From the NCBI RefSeq assembly GCF_001281265.1, contig NZ_JXDB01000009.1:186001-250000 (forward strand): a stretch of 64,000 bases of DNA, given 5' to 3'. Origin of the DNA: Apilactobacillus kunkeei DSM 12361 = ATCC 700308. Lineage in GTDB: Bacteria; Bacillota; Bacilli; Lactobacillales; Lactobacillaceae. Within the stretch, counting starts at the first letter, position 1. Each line of letters opens with the position of its first letter. The notes below the pieces were generated by a model. That model worked only from the letters and a program-made list of their open reading frames with translations. It was not told the DNA's origin and searched no databases. A program made the translations under genes and the position numbers. Below are positions 40,393 through 49,087 of this stretch, one piece after another.

Positions 40393-41134
40393 CCTTATCA
40401 GCGTAAATCAAGTCACCAGTAACACCTGATGATAGGTTACTCATTAAGAATGTAGCAACATCACCAACTTGGTGGATGTCAACAGCTTCGCCATCAACAG
40501 TTCTTGCTTCTGATTCCTTCAATAGGTCACCGTGGTTCTTGATACCAGTAACGGCTAGAGTCTTGATGGCACCAGCTGAAATAGCATTTACACGGATCTT
40601 CTTAGGACCTAAGTCTGAAGCTAGATATCTAACATTAGCTTCTAGGGCAGCCTTAGCAACACCCATCATGTTGTATGAAGGGATTGCACGAGTTGAACCC
40701 ATGTAAGTAAGAGTAGCAATACTACCTTGTGGGTTCATAACACGACTTGCGTAACGTGATACTGAGATTAGTGAGTATGCTGAAACGTCTTGAGCTAAGT
40801 TGTAACCATCTTTCTTAACATCAATAACGCCACCTTCAAGAGTTTCCTTGTCAGCGTAAGCAATAGCATGAATAACACCATCAATGTTACCAAATTTAGC
40901 TTGAATGTCTTGGAAAGTCTTTTCAACGTTTGCATCTTCAGCAACGTCACATTCAATCATTTCAGTTCCTTCTGGAACAAGCTTGTCTAATTGACGCTTT
41001 AATCTTTCGTTTTGGTAAGTAATGATAACTTTAGCACCGTTATCCATTAGTGACTTAGCACAACCCCAGGCAATACTACGCTTGTTAGCAACACCCATAA
41101 CAACAATTGTTTTTCCATCTAATAAGTTTGACAT
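40373..41134 (-). CDS. fabI: Enoyl-ACP reductase (NADH)
   Basis: 253 aa SDR of the FabI type. It has the N-terminal VVMGVANKRSIAWG and the catalytic Tyr/Lys pair in SYNMMGVAKAALE. It carries out the last reduction of each elongation cycle. ATG 41134 follows AGGAGG at 10 bp. The longer frame from 41161 overlaps that site. It lies between accA and the phosphopantetheinyl transferase gene in the operon. No fabK is seen. Confidence 0.94.
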   Translation of the reverse strand: MSNLLDGKTIVVMGVANKRSIAWGCAKSLMDNGAKVIITYQNERLKRQLDKLVPEGTEMIECDVAEDANVEKTFQDIQAKFGNIDGVIHAIAYADKETLEGGVIDVKKDGYNLAQDVSAYSLISVSRYASRVMNPQGSIATLTYMGSTRAIPSYNMMGVAKAALEANVRYLASDLGPKKIRVNAISAGAIKTLAVTGIKNHGDLLKESEARTVDGEAVDIHQVGDVATFLMSNLSSGVTGDLIYADKGVHLLA

Positions 41135-41176
41135 TATGATTTGGCCTCCTAAAATATACAAATCAATTAAATTACA

Positions 41177-41944
41177 TTAGTTGAATTTACGGTAACGTTC
41201 GTGACGTTGGGCCAATAATTCTTCTTTAGGTAATTTGTTAAGTTCATTAATTTTTTCAATTAAAGCTTCTTTGAAGTTTTGCATTGATTTTGCATCTTTG
41301 ACTTCGGGAATAATCTTATCAATGATTTCATTGTCTAATAGTTCCTTTGGTGTAAGTTGCATTTGCTCAGCAGCTTCTGCTGCCTTACTTGAATCTTTCC
41401 ACAAGATTGTGGCATAGCCTTCAGGTGATAGTACTGAGTAAATACTATCTTCCAAGGCCCAAACGGTGTCACCGACAGCAAGCGCTAAGGCTCCACCGCT
41501 TCCACCTTCACCTACGATAACACTGATATATGGCACTTTTAACTTAAGTCCTTGCATGATTGATTGAGCAATCATGTAACCTTGACCCTTGTATTCAGCA
41601 TCCATACCAGGATATGCACCAGGTGTATTAATCAAGTTAATGATTGGACGGTTAAACTTTTCCGCTTGTTTCATCAAACGTAAAGCTTTTCTGTATCCAG
41701 AAGGTTCAGCTGAACCAAAATGTCTTTCGATATTTTCGTCAGTATCATTACCCTTTTGAATACTTGTAATGGTAACTGATTGACCAGCAATAGTTCCGAT
41801 ACCAGCATATACTGCAGGATCATCGCTGTAAGCACGGTCACCGTGTAGTTCCATAAAGTCATCAGTAATTCCAGCAACTAGGTCTTGGATACTAATCTTA
41901 TCAGCACTTCTAGCCGCTAAAACACGATCATATGCTTTTACCAT
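41177..41944 (-). CDS. accA: Acetyl-CoA carboxylase carboxyltransferase subunit alpha
   Basis: 255 aa, the short AccA form. It has ELHGDRAYSDDPAVYAGIG and the GEGGSGGALALAVGD crotonase-like core. Together with AccD it transfers CO2 from biotin to acetyl-CoA, giving malonyl-CoA. GGGGGA precedes the ATG. It is 15 bp after accD. Confidence 0.94.
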   Translation of the reverse strand: MVKAYDRVLAARSADKISIQDLVAGITDDFMELHGDRAYSDDPAVYAGIGTIAGQSVTITSIQKGNDTDENIERHFGSAEPSGYRKALRLMKQAEKFNRPIINLINTPGAYPGMDAEYKGQGYMIAQSIMQGLKLKVPYISVIVGEGGSGGALALAVGDTVWALEDSIYSVLSPEGYATILWKDSSKAAEAAEQMQLTPKELLDNEIIDKIIPEVKDAKSMQNFKEALIEKINELNKLPKEELLAQRHERYRKFN

Positions 41945-41959
41945 AATACTAATATCCCC

Positions 41960-42778
41960 CTAATTCCAAGCCAATAACTTGGCTAATACTGATTTCATTT
42001 GATCTCTTTTAACAATGGCATCTAAGAAACCATTCTTAAGTAAAGTTTCTGCACGTTGGAAATCCTTCGGTGGACGTTGTTGAATTGTCTTTTCGATAAC
42101 TCGACGACCAGCAAAACCGATTAATGTGTGTGGTTCAGAGATGTTGATATCTCCTTCCATGGCATAACTAGCAGTAACCCCACCGGTAGTAGGATCAGTT
42201 AATACAGAAATGTATAGTAATCCCTTTTCGGCGTGATCAGATACCGCTTGTGATACCTTGGCCATTTGCATTAATGAGTGGATTCCTTCTTGCATTCTGG
42301 CACCACCAGAGCATGAGAAGACAACTACTGGTAAGTTCCTTTCGGTTGCTTGTTCGAATAATCTAGCAAGCTTTTCACCAGTGGCAGTACCTAAACTACC
42401 CATGATGAAACGAGAATCCATTACACCTAGGGCAAATTCAGTATCACCAATCTTGGCAAAACCGGTTTGAACACTTTCATTTAGGTCAGTGGCCTTCTTT
42501 GACTTTTCAAGCTTTCCAGCGTACTTTTCGTCGCCTAGGAAACGCTTTGGAGCGCTGATTTCTGAATCGATTGGTGTGAATTCATCCACAGTCAAGTTGA
42601 TTCTTTCTTGTGCACCAAGTCGAAAACCATAACCACAGTTAGGACATAGCTTGTATTCCCCTAACTTCTTGTTGTAAAAGTTTTCTTCACAAACTGGACA
42701 TTTGATAAACAAATGATCTGGAACTTTGTCCATTAGAGTTTGTAAATCTTTGGTTTCTTCTGATTTATTATTCTTCAA
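41960..42778 (-). CDS. accD: Acetyl-CoA carboxylase carboxyltransferase subunit beta
   Basis: 272 aa. The N-terminal zinc ribbon is CPVCEENFYNKKLGEYKLCP with a second C-x2-C pair. The carboxylase core SCSGGARMQEGIHSLMQMA follows. It is the partner of AccA. The start is probably TTG 42778, overlapping the accC stop by 11 bp. The ribosome site there is weak, and the first internal ATG is 45 bp in, just before the conserved VPDHLFIKCP. Confidence 0.93.
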   Translation of the reverse strand: MKNNKSEETKDLQTLMDKVPDHLFIKCPVCEENFYNKKLGEYKLCPNCGYGFRLGAQERINLTVDEFTPIDSEISAPKRFLGDEKYAGKLEKSKKATDLNESVQTGFAKIGDTEFALGVMDSRFIMGSLGTATGEKLARLFEQATERNLPVVVFSCSGGARMQEGIHSLMQMAKVSQAVSDHAEKGLLYISVLTDPTTGGVTASYAMEGDINISEPHTLIGFAGRRVIEKTIQQRPPKDFQRAETLLKNGFLDAIVKRDQMKSVLAKLLAWN

Positions 42779-44141
42779 CGTTTTTCAACCACTCTTTCAA
42801 GAATGATTTTTCAATGTATAGATTATTGAAATCTGAATCATTGAAATGTTTGTCTTGTAACAAATCATTTAGGAATTGACGGTTAGTCTTTACTCCATCA
42901 ACCTTAAATTCATTAATTACTCTTCTCATTTTTACGACAGCCTGAGGCTTGTCAGGCATATGTACAATGATTTTAGCAATCATTGAATCATAGAAAGGAG
43001 AAATGGTGTCACCTTGTTCAACACCTGAGTCAATACGAACACCCTTAGTTCCGAATGGGAAGTTAACCTTACGAAGAGTACCTGGTGCAGGTAAGAAACC
43101 ATGTGCAGGGTCTTCGGCGTTAATACGGCATTCGATTGCATAACTATCTACCTTGATGTCATCTTGTGTGAATGGTAATTCTTCACCTGCGGCAACTTGG
43201 ATTTGAGCCTTGATTAATTGAACTCCAGCGACTTCTTCAGAAACTGTGTGTTCAACTTGTAATCTAGTGTTCATTTCCATGAAGTAGAAATTGTTGGTCT
43301 TTTCGTCCAATAGGAATTCGAAAGTACCGGTGTTTTCGTAACCAATTTCCTTAGTTGCTTTGGCAACAAGCTTACCTAGATAATCACGTTGAGTTTGAGA
43401 AACTTCCATACATGGAGTTTCTTCAATAATCTTTTGGTGACCTCTTTGTAGAGAACAGTCACGTTCAGGGAAGTAAACAACATTTCCCTTTTGATCAGCG
43501 ATAACTTGCATTTCAATATGCTTAGCATCACTTAAATCCTTTTCCATGTACAATGAATCGTCATTGTATGAAATTCTTGCTTCACGCTTAGTAGTGTTAA
43601 AGATTTCCTTTAATGCTTCTTCATCATCACATTCACGAATACCTTTACCACCACCACCGGCAGCAGCTTTAAGCATAACTGGATATCCAATTTCATCCGC
43701 TAATTTTAAAGCATCGTCTAGACTATCAATGGAGCCGTCTGAACCAGGAATGGTTGGTACTCCACTGTTCTTCATCGCTGCCTTGGCATGAGATTTATTT
43801 CCCATTAAATCAATTACTTTTGAACTTGGTCCAATGAACTTAATTGAACATTTTTCGCAAAGTTCAGCAAATTCAGCGTTTTCAGATAAAAATCCGTAAC
43901 CGGGGTGAATAGCTTCTGATCCAGTTAAAATTGCAGCGTCAATCACTGCAGCCATGTTCAAGTATGATTCGTTTGGTTGTGGACCACCAATACATACTGA
44001 TTCGTCGGCTAATTTAACGAACATGCTATCCTTATCGGCAGTTGAATAAACGGCAACAGCTTTAATGTCCATCTCATGAAGTGCTCTTATGATTTGCACC
44101 GCGATTTCACCACGGTTAGCAATTAATACCTTTTTAAACAT
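42768..44141 (-). CDS. accC: Acetyl-CoA carboxylase biotin carboxylase subunit
   Basis: 457 aa, ATP-grasp. It has KVLIANRGEIAVQIIRAL, the Gly-rich AAAGGGGKGIREC, and FEFLLDEKTNNFYFMEMNTR. It carboxylates biotin on AccB using bicarbonate and ATP. The first ATG (44150) abuts AAAGG with no spacer, while ATG 44141 has it at 9 bp and is chosen. It overlaps accD by 11 bp. Confidence 0.94.
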   Translation of the reverse strand: MFKKVLIANRGEIAVQIIRALHEMDIKAVAVYSTADKDSMFVKLADESVCIGGPQPNESYLNMAAVIDAAILTGSEAIHPGYGFLSENAEFAELCEKCSIKFIGPSSKVIDLMGNKSHAKAAMKNSGVPTIPGSDGSIDSLDDALKLADEIGYPVMLKAAAGGGGKGIRECDDEEALKEIFNTTKREARISYNDDSLYMEKDLSDAKHIEMQVIADQKGNVVYFPERDCSLQRGHQKIIEETPCMEVSQTQRDYLGKLVAKATKEIGYENTGTFEFLLDEKTNNFYFMEMNTRLQVEHTVSEEVAGVQLIKAQIQVAAGEELPFTQDDIKVDSYAIECRINAEDPAHGFLPAPGTLRKVNFPFGTKGVRIDSGVEQGDTISPFYDSMIAKIIVHMPDKPQAVVKMRRVINEFKVDGVKTNRQFLNDLLQDKHFNDSDFNNLYIEKSFLKEWLKNVEE

Positions 44142-44161
44142 TTCACTCATCCTTTATGAAC

Positions 44162-44575
44162 TTATTCAATTGCAAAGATTAAAGTACCTTCACAAATAAC
44201 TTCGCCATCTCTAGTAACTGTTCCATGACCTTCACCAATGTTTCTCTTTAGCTTTGTCATTTCAACAGCTAGTTCCAACTTGTCGCCTGGTCTAAAGCTG
44301 TCTTTGTAAGTAGCTTCTTTGATACCACCAAAGAAAACATTATGTCCTTTGTATTCAGGCATTGATAGTAATGCACATACTCCAGTTTGAGCTAGCATTT
44401 CCATCGCGATTGGTCTTGGCATTCCAAATTCAAGATGTTGTTTTGAGAAGAACCATTCGTTAACAGTTAAAAGCTTTTCAGCCTTTGCACCTTCACCGGG
44501 TCTTACTTCAATAATCTTGTCTAACATTTGGAATGGGAATCTTTGAGGAATGAAATCTTGTACGTTATAGTCCAA
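44162..44575 (-). CDS. FabZ-like dehydratase with altered active-site loop
   Basis: 137 aa, hot-dog fold, beginning with FIPQRFPFQMLDKIIEV. Where FabZ has FFTGHFPxxPVMPGV, this protein has FFSKQHLEFGMPRPIAMEML. The His is shifted by one position, one residue is missing, and the Glu of the ALAQ helix is kept. It sits at the place usually occupied by fabZ between accB and accC. It could be a second dehydratase with different chain-length or isomerase behaviour, or a structural paralogue. TTG start with GAGGAGG 7 bp upstream, the site overlapping the accB stop. Confidence 0.82.
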   Translation of the reverse strand: MDYNVQDFIPQRFPFQMLDKIIEVRPGEGAKAEKLLTVNEWFFSKQHLEFGMPRPIAMEMLAQTGVCALLSMPEYKGHNVFFGGIKEATYKDSFRPGDKLELAVEMTKLKRNIGEGHGTVTRDGEVICEGTLIFAIE

Positions 44576-44577
44576 AA

Positions 44578-45015
44578 TTAGTCCTCCTCAATTTCAAAAA
44601 TTGGTTGATCATATTCAACCATGTCACCATTTTCAGCAACTTTCTTAGTAATAGTTCCAGAAACGGGACTCTTAACTTCGTTGATAACCTTCATGGCTTC
44701 AATTACACAAACAGTGTCGCCCTTCTTAACGTGATCGCCCACTTTTTTGTAGACTGGTTTTTCAGGACTTGGGGCAAAGTATACGATTCCAACAAGTGGA
44801 GCCTTAATCTTTGCACCTGAAACTGCTGGTTTAGCAGCTGGTTGTTCACTTGCAGTTGCACCAGCAGCTGGAGCTGGTTGAGCAACGTTTTGTACTGCAG
44901 CGTGTTCTAACTTACTGAAGTATAAGTCAGTACCATCATCGGCAGTAATCTTAAATTCTTTCATGCTGGACTTATCGAACTTGTCCATTAACTTTTCAAT
45001 GTCTTTTTGTTCCAT
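44578..45015 (-). CDS. accB: Biotin carboxyl carrier protein of acetyl-CoA carboxylase
   Basis: 145 aa. An N-terminal helical segment is followed by an Ala/Pro-rich linker (residues about 45-70) and a C-terminal biotinyl domain with the biotin-accepting Lys in VIEAMKVINEV. It carries the carboxyl group between AccC and AccAD. GGAGA precedes the ATG. Confidence 0.95.
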   Translation of the reverse strand: MEQKDIEKLMDKFDKSSMKEFKITADDGTDLYFSKLEHAAVQNVAQPAPAAGATASEQPAAKPAVSGAKIKAPLVGIVYFAPSPEKPVYKKVGDHVKKGDTVCVIEAMKVINEVKSPVSGTITKKVAENGDMVEYDQPIFEIEED

Positions 45016-45061
45016 GTTTTTATATCTCCTGTTAATTAAGAATGTTCTTACTTAACTTTGA

Positions 45062-45802
45062 TTACATAGTTAATCCACCGTCAACGGTGATTACTTGTCC
45101 ATTCATGTATTCGTTCTTGATTAAGAATTCAACAACTTGAGCAACTTCGTCTGGAGTACCAAAACGTTTTGCTGGGATCTTTTCTTCCCAATCAGCGATG
45201 TAACTATCGCCTAGTTTAGCTGTCATAGCAGTCTTAATCATACCTGGAGCAACCGCATTACAACGGATTCCACGTAGAGCACCTTCTTGGGCTGTAGTCT
45301 TAGTTAAACCTACGATACCGGCCTTAGTAGATGAATAGTTAGCTTGGCCTAAGTTACCGTGTAGACCTGCAATACTTGAAAGGTTGATAATGCAACCTTT
45401 ACGAGCTCTTTGCATCTTCTTCATAGCAAACTTAGTCATGTTAAATACACCAAACAAGTTAGTGTCTAATACTTGTTTGAATGAATCACCCTTCATTCTA
45501 GTTAATAGAGTGTCTTGGGTGATACCGGCATTGTTAACCAATACGTCTAATTTGCCGTATTTTTTAATAACACTGTCAATCATTGCTTTAGCGTCATCTT
45601 CTGAAGCAACGTCTCCAACCAATACATCAATTTCTGAATCAAAGTTAGCTTGGAAAGCCTTCAATTCTTCTTCATTCAATTGACGGTGTGAGTTAGCGAT
45701 TACGATATTGTTTTCATCCTTAGCTAGACGAACTGCGTCAGCTAAACCTAATCCCTTAGTTGCACCAGTGATTAGAATTACTTGTTTTTCGTTATTTTCC
45801 AT
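45062..45802 (-). CDS. fabG: 3-oxoacyl-ACP reductase
   Basis: 246 aa SDR. It has the cofactor loop TGATKGLGLADA, NNAG, the catalytic Ser in NLSSIAGLHG and YSSTKAG. It reduces 3-ketoacyl-ACP with NADPH. It begins 2 bp before the fabD stop region, and the GGAG of its site overlaps the fabD end, so the two are tightly coupled. Confidence 0.94.
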   Translation of the reverse strand: MENNEKQVILITGATKGLGLADAVRLAKDENNIVIANSHRQLNEEELKAFQANFDSEIDVLVGDVASEDDAKAMIDSVIKKYGKLDVLVNNAGITQDTLLTRMKGDSFKQVLDTNLFGVFNMTKFAMKKMQRARKGCIINLSSIAGLHGNLGQANYSSTKAGIVGLTKTTAQEGALRGIRCNAVAPGMIKTAMTAKLGDSYIADWEEKIPAKRFGTPDEVAQVVEFLIKNEYMNGQVITVDGGLTM

Positions 45803-45804
45803 AA

Positions 45805-46704
45805 TTATTCTCCTAACTTATCTAATAAGGCATCTAGAGTTTCAACACTTTCTACATTGTATGTATCAGCCTTTAATGTCTTTTTAGCAAGCTTACTTAG
45901 CGTATTTCCTGGACCGATTTCGATAAAAGCGTCAATGTTTTTGTCTTCTAATGAAGCAACATCTTGCATGAAGTGTGTTGGATTGATTAGTTGGTTAACT
46001 AATGTTTCCTTGATGGTGTCCTTAGCAAATGGTTTTACGGTAGTATTACTGATTACATCTACTTGAGGTTCATCAAATTCAACACTTTCAAGACGTTTAG
46101 CTAATTGATCTGATGCAGGTTGCATCAATGGAGTATGTGAAGCTACTGCAACTTGTAGTGGAACTACACGTTTTGCGCCCTTTTCCTTCAATACTTCCAT
46201 GGCGTTTTGAACCCCTTCTTTAGTACCACCAATAACAACTTGTGACTTGTTATTGTAGTTAGCTGGGTAAACGTCATCAATTTCGTCACAAACGCTCTTC
46301 ACAAAATCAGGGCTAAGACCCAATACAGCAGCCATAGAACCTGGATTTTGCTTACCTGCTTCATCCATGTAATGTGAGCGATCGTGTACTAGCTTTAGCC
46401 CTGATTTAAAAGATAGTGCTTTAGCAGCAACTAAAGCACTATACTCGCCTAAACTCAATCCCATCATTGCAACAGGTTTCTCTATTTTGTCTTCTAAAAT
46501 ACGATGAATAGCTACACTCATCGTCAAAATAGCGATTTGAGTATTATTAGGATTATCAAAAATTTCCGGATCAGCTAAGTTTAAATTCAATGTTTCTGAG
46601 GCCTCGTCAATTGTACGTTTGTACACAGGGTTTGACTTGTACAAATCCTGTCCCATTTCCTTAAATTGACTACCTTGGCCACTAAATAGATAACAAATAT
46701 TCAA
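45805..46704 (-). CDS. fabD: Malonyl-CoA:ACP transacylase
   Basis: 299 aa. It opens CYLFSGQGSQFKEMG. The nucleophile Ser is in GLSLGEYSAL and the catalytic His in VASHTPLM. It loads malonate onto ACP. The start is TTG 46704, with AGGAG 9 bp upstream. No ATG preserves the conserved FSGQGSQ start. Confidence 0.95.
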   Translation of the reverse strand: MNICYLFSGQGSQFKEMGQDLYKSNPVYKRTIDEASETLNLNLADPEIFDNPNNTQIAILTMSVAIHRILEDKIEKPVAMMGLSLGEYSALVAAKALSFKSGLKLVHDRSHYMDEAGKQNPGSMAAVLGLSPDFVKSVCDEIDDVYPANYNNKSQVVIGGTKEGVQNAMEVLKEKGAKRVVPLQVAVASHTPLMQPASDQLAKRLESVEFDEPQVDVISNTTVKPFAKDTIKETLVNQLINPTHFMQDVASLEDKNIDAFIEIGPGNTLSKLAKKTLKADTYNVESVETLDALLDKLGE

Positions 46705-46737
46705 ACTTAAACACTCCTAGTTAATTAAAACTAATTA

Positions 46738-46980
46738 TTATTCTTCAACTTTACCAGCAACGTAGTCAACTAATTGTTGTACAGTTGCGATGTCGTTGTC
46801 ACTGTCAATTTCGATGTCGTATTCGTCTTCTAGAGCATCGATGATTTCAAATAAGTCTAAACTGTCTAGGTCTAGTTCTTCTTTGAAGTTAGTTTCCATC
46901 TTGATGTCTTCAGCCTTAACGTCTGATTGATCTACAACGATTTCTTTTACCTTGTCAAAAATTGCGTTCTTGTCTGCCAT
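46738..46980 (-). CDS. acpP: Acyl carrier protein
   Basis: 80 aa, very acidic. The phosphopantetheine-accepting Ser is in LDLDSLDLFEII. It carries growing acyl chains. ATG 46980 is used, since the GTG 12 bp upstream overlaps the TGGAG site. It lies between fabH and fabD. The transferase that activates it is encoded at the end of the same operon. Confidence 0.95.
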   Translation of the reverse strand: MADKNAIFDKVKEIVVDQSDVKAEDIKMETNFKEELDLDSLDLFEIIDALEDEYDIEIDSDNDIATVQQLVDYVAGKVEE

Positions 46981-47018
46981 AATATAATTCACTCCATATA
47001 TAAAATTAAAATAATAAA

Positions 47019-47993
47019 TTAATACCTTAAAATAATAGTTCCTGTGGTTAGGCCACCACCGAAACCAGAAAGGGCGATAATATCTCCCTTAGCTATTAAA
47101 CCATTTTCCATCATTTCTGACAACAAAATAGGTTCACTAGCTGCAGAGGTGTTCCCATAAAGATTAATATTGATAGGGAATTTGTCCTTACTAACGCCTA
47201 ATTTACGGGCTACAGATTTAATAATTCGAGCGTTAGCTTGATGTAACACAAAGTGATTTATGTCACTTAACTCAATCCCAGCTTTTTCTGCTGCTTCTTT
47301 AATTGATAATGGAACATTCTTGGTTGCAAAGTTAAATACTTCTCTACCATCCATATGCAAATAACGATCTGTATCGTCATCATCTCGTGGTCCAAATGTT
47401 TCATTTCCCAATATATGACCAGCAAGAAGAGCTTCTCTTCTATCTCCATAATTCTTCAAGTTACTGGATAATACTTCTCCATCACCTTGGTTTGAAACTA
47501 GCATTCCACCAGCACCATCCCCGAATAATACGGCAGTGGTTCTGTCTTCCCAGTTAATCAAGTTACTCATCTTTTCTGAACCGATTACCATTCCTAAAGC
47601 GTTAGGTTTTAGTTCAAGTAATGAGTGCATAATATGAGTAGCGAAAACAAATCCAGAGCACGCAGCACTGATATCAAATGCAACAGCATTCTTAGCACCA
47701 ACAATACCTTGAACTGCAGAAGCAGTTGATGGCATATGGTAGTCTCCAGACATCGTAGCTACAATGATAAAATCAATATCATTCGCATCAACGTTTCCGT
47801 TCTTAAGTAATTGCGAAGCAACCTCAGCACTTAAAGAAGTGTTAGTTTCCTTAGTGGCGATTCGGCGTTGCTTAATCCCGGTTCTTTTACTGATCCATTC
47901 ATCAGAAGTATCCATGATTTTAGCTAAATCGTCATTGGTAACAATCTTTTCAGGAACAGCTTTAGCAGTAGCTAAAATTGAAAAACTGCTCAT
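47019..47993 (-). CDS. fabH: Beta-ketoacyl-ACP synthase III
   Basis: 324 aa. The Cys nucleophile is in SAACSGFVFA, the His in HQANARI and the Asn in YGNTSAASEPI. It starts fatty acid synthesis by condensing acetyl-CoA with malonyl-ACP. It is the first gene of the fab/acc operon, with GAGGAG before the ATG. No fabT/MarR regulator precedes it inside the window, unlike the common lactobacillus arrangement. Confidence 0.95.
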   Translation of the reverse strand: MSSFSILATAKAVPEKIVTNDDLAKIMDTSDEWISKRTGIKQRRIATKETNTSLSAEVASQLLKNGNVDANDIDFIIVATMSGDYHMPSTASAVQGIVGAKNAVAFDISAACSGFVFATHIMHSLLELKPNALGMVIGSEKMSNLINWEDRTTAVLFGDGAGGMLVSNQGDGEVLSSNLKNYGDRREALLAGHILGNETFGPRDDDDTDRYLHMDGREVFNFATKNVPLSIKEAAEKAGIELSDINHFVLHQANARIIKSVARKLGVSKDKFPININLYGNTSAASEPILLSEMMENGLIAKGDIIALSGFGGGLTTGTIILRY

Positions 47994-48000
47994 GATATCT

Positions 48001-48225
48001 CCTCTAAACTGAATTTAGTTTACTTTCTCGATAGTATCTATAAAATACCACTCATTTATTTTTAATTAAATTCCCCTTTTTTTCAACTGATAATAACTCA
48101 TATCGACGTCTTGTTAATTACTAAACTCTGATATATCAATGGTTTAGCTATACTTTTTATCCATATTTTTCAAAGTTACGCATTATATATTATGTAACTC
48201 ATTAAATATTGATGTCTCTTATAAA
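48001..48225 (-). promoter_or_regulatory. fab operon upstream region with candidate operators
   Basis: It holds a perfect TGATATATCA palindrome (48129-48138) extended as TTGATATATCA, reminiscent of FabT sites of the TTTGAT-ATCAAA type. An AAACT/AGTTT inverted repeat lies next to the fabH ribosome site (48006-48021). A TTGAAA with TAGCTA at 17 bp is a possible promoter. Confidence 0.4.
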
Positions 48226-48262
48226 GTAAAAAACCACCTATATATATATAGATGGTTTTTTG
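48226..48262 (-). terminator. Terminator of the nitroreductase gene
   Basis: Minus-strand AAAACCATCTATAT/ATAGGTGGTTTT hairpin with T-run. Confidence 0.85.
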
Positions 48263-48269
48263 TTATTTA

Positions 48270-48926
48270 TTATTTGATTACTCGGTATACTTCATCCATA
48301 GGCTGGCGTTTCTTTGGAGTGATGTCTTGGTCACGGTATCCGAAACCAGCCATTACTGAAACACCCCATTCTTTAGGATCTAAAATACCCTTTTGAGTTA
48401 AGATATCTTCAATTTTTGAACGATTGAATCCTTCAATTGCACAACTATCAATATCTAACTCTGCTGCTGCAGTCATCATGTTAGCCAATGCAATGTAAGT
48501 TTGCTTGCTAGACCAATCAAATAAATTACGATTGTTATTCAATTCAAAGTCATTTTTCTGAAAATCAGCAAACTTTTTTGAAAATGGTGAATCAGGTGAA
48601 AATTGATGTCCACTAACATCTTCAGTAATATGTTGAACATATTTACTAGTTGCAGTGATACCCTTCTTAGCTAAGATAATTAAGAAATGACTAGCACCAT
48701 TTAAACTGTTTTGGGCACCCCAAGCATCTTCATAGATATCCTTTTTGACACCTTCATTTTCAATTAGAAGAAATTGCCAAGGTGAAAAACCAAAGGAACT
48801 GGGTGAAAGTCTGCCGACTTCCATAATTGTGTCCCAATCCTTGTCAGAAATTTTCTTGTCAGCGTCGAACTTTTTTGTAGCGTAACGACGGTGAGCAGTT
48901 TTAATAATTTCTTCGTTTTTATCCAT
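48270..48926 (-). CDS. Nitroreductase family protein (NAD(P)H, FMN)
   Basis: 218 aa. It has the FMN-binding RRYATKKFDADKK start, RLSPSSFGFSPWQFLLIEN and a C-terminal VSVMAGFGYRDQDITPKKRQ. It is a dimeric flavoprotein reducing nitro compounds or quinones, with physiological substrate unknown. GAGGTAG precedes the ATG. It is a single gene, divergent from the phosphoglucomutase gene. Confidence 0.9.
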   Translation of the reverse strand: MDKNEEIIKTAHRRYATKKFDADKKISDKDWDTIMEVGRLSPSSFGFSPWQFLLIENEGVKKDIYEDAWGAQNSLNGASHFLIILAKKGITATSKYVQHITEDVSGHQFSPDSPFSKKFADFQKNDFELNNNRNLFDWSSKQTYIALANMMTAAAELDIDSCAIEGFNRSKIEDILTQKGILDPKEWGVSVMAGFGYRDQDITPKKRQPMDEVYRVIK

Positions 48927-49087
48927 TATTATCTACCTCTTTTACGTATATAGTAGATGTAACTTAACATAAAGAATTATTTAAGTTCAACAATTTACAC
49001 TTAACATAGCCGTAATAAAATTGACGAGCTATGCTGATTTAACTATACTTAAAATGTAATTTAAATAAGTTTATTGGAGACTTTATT

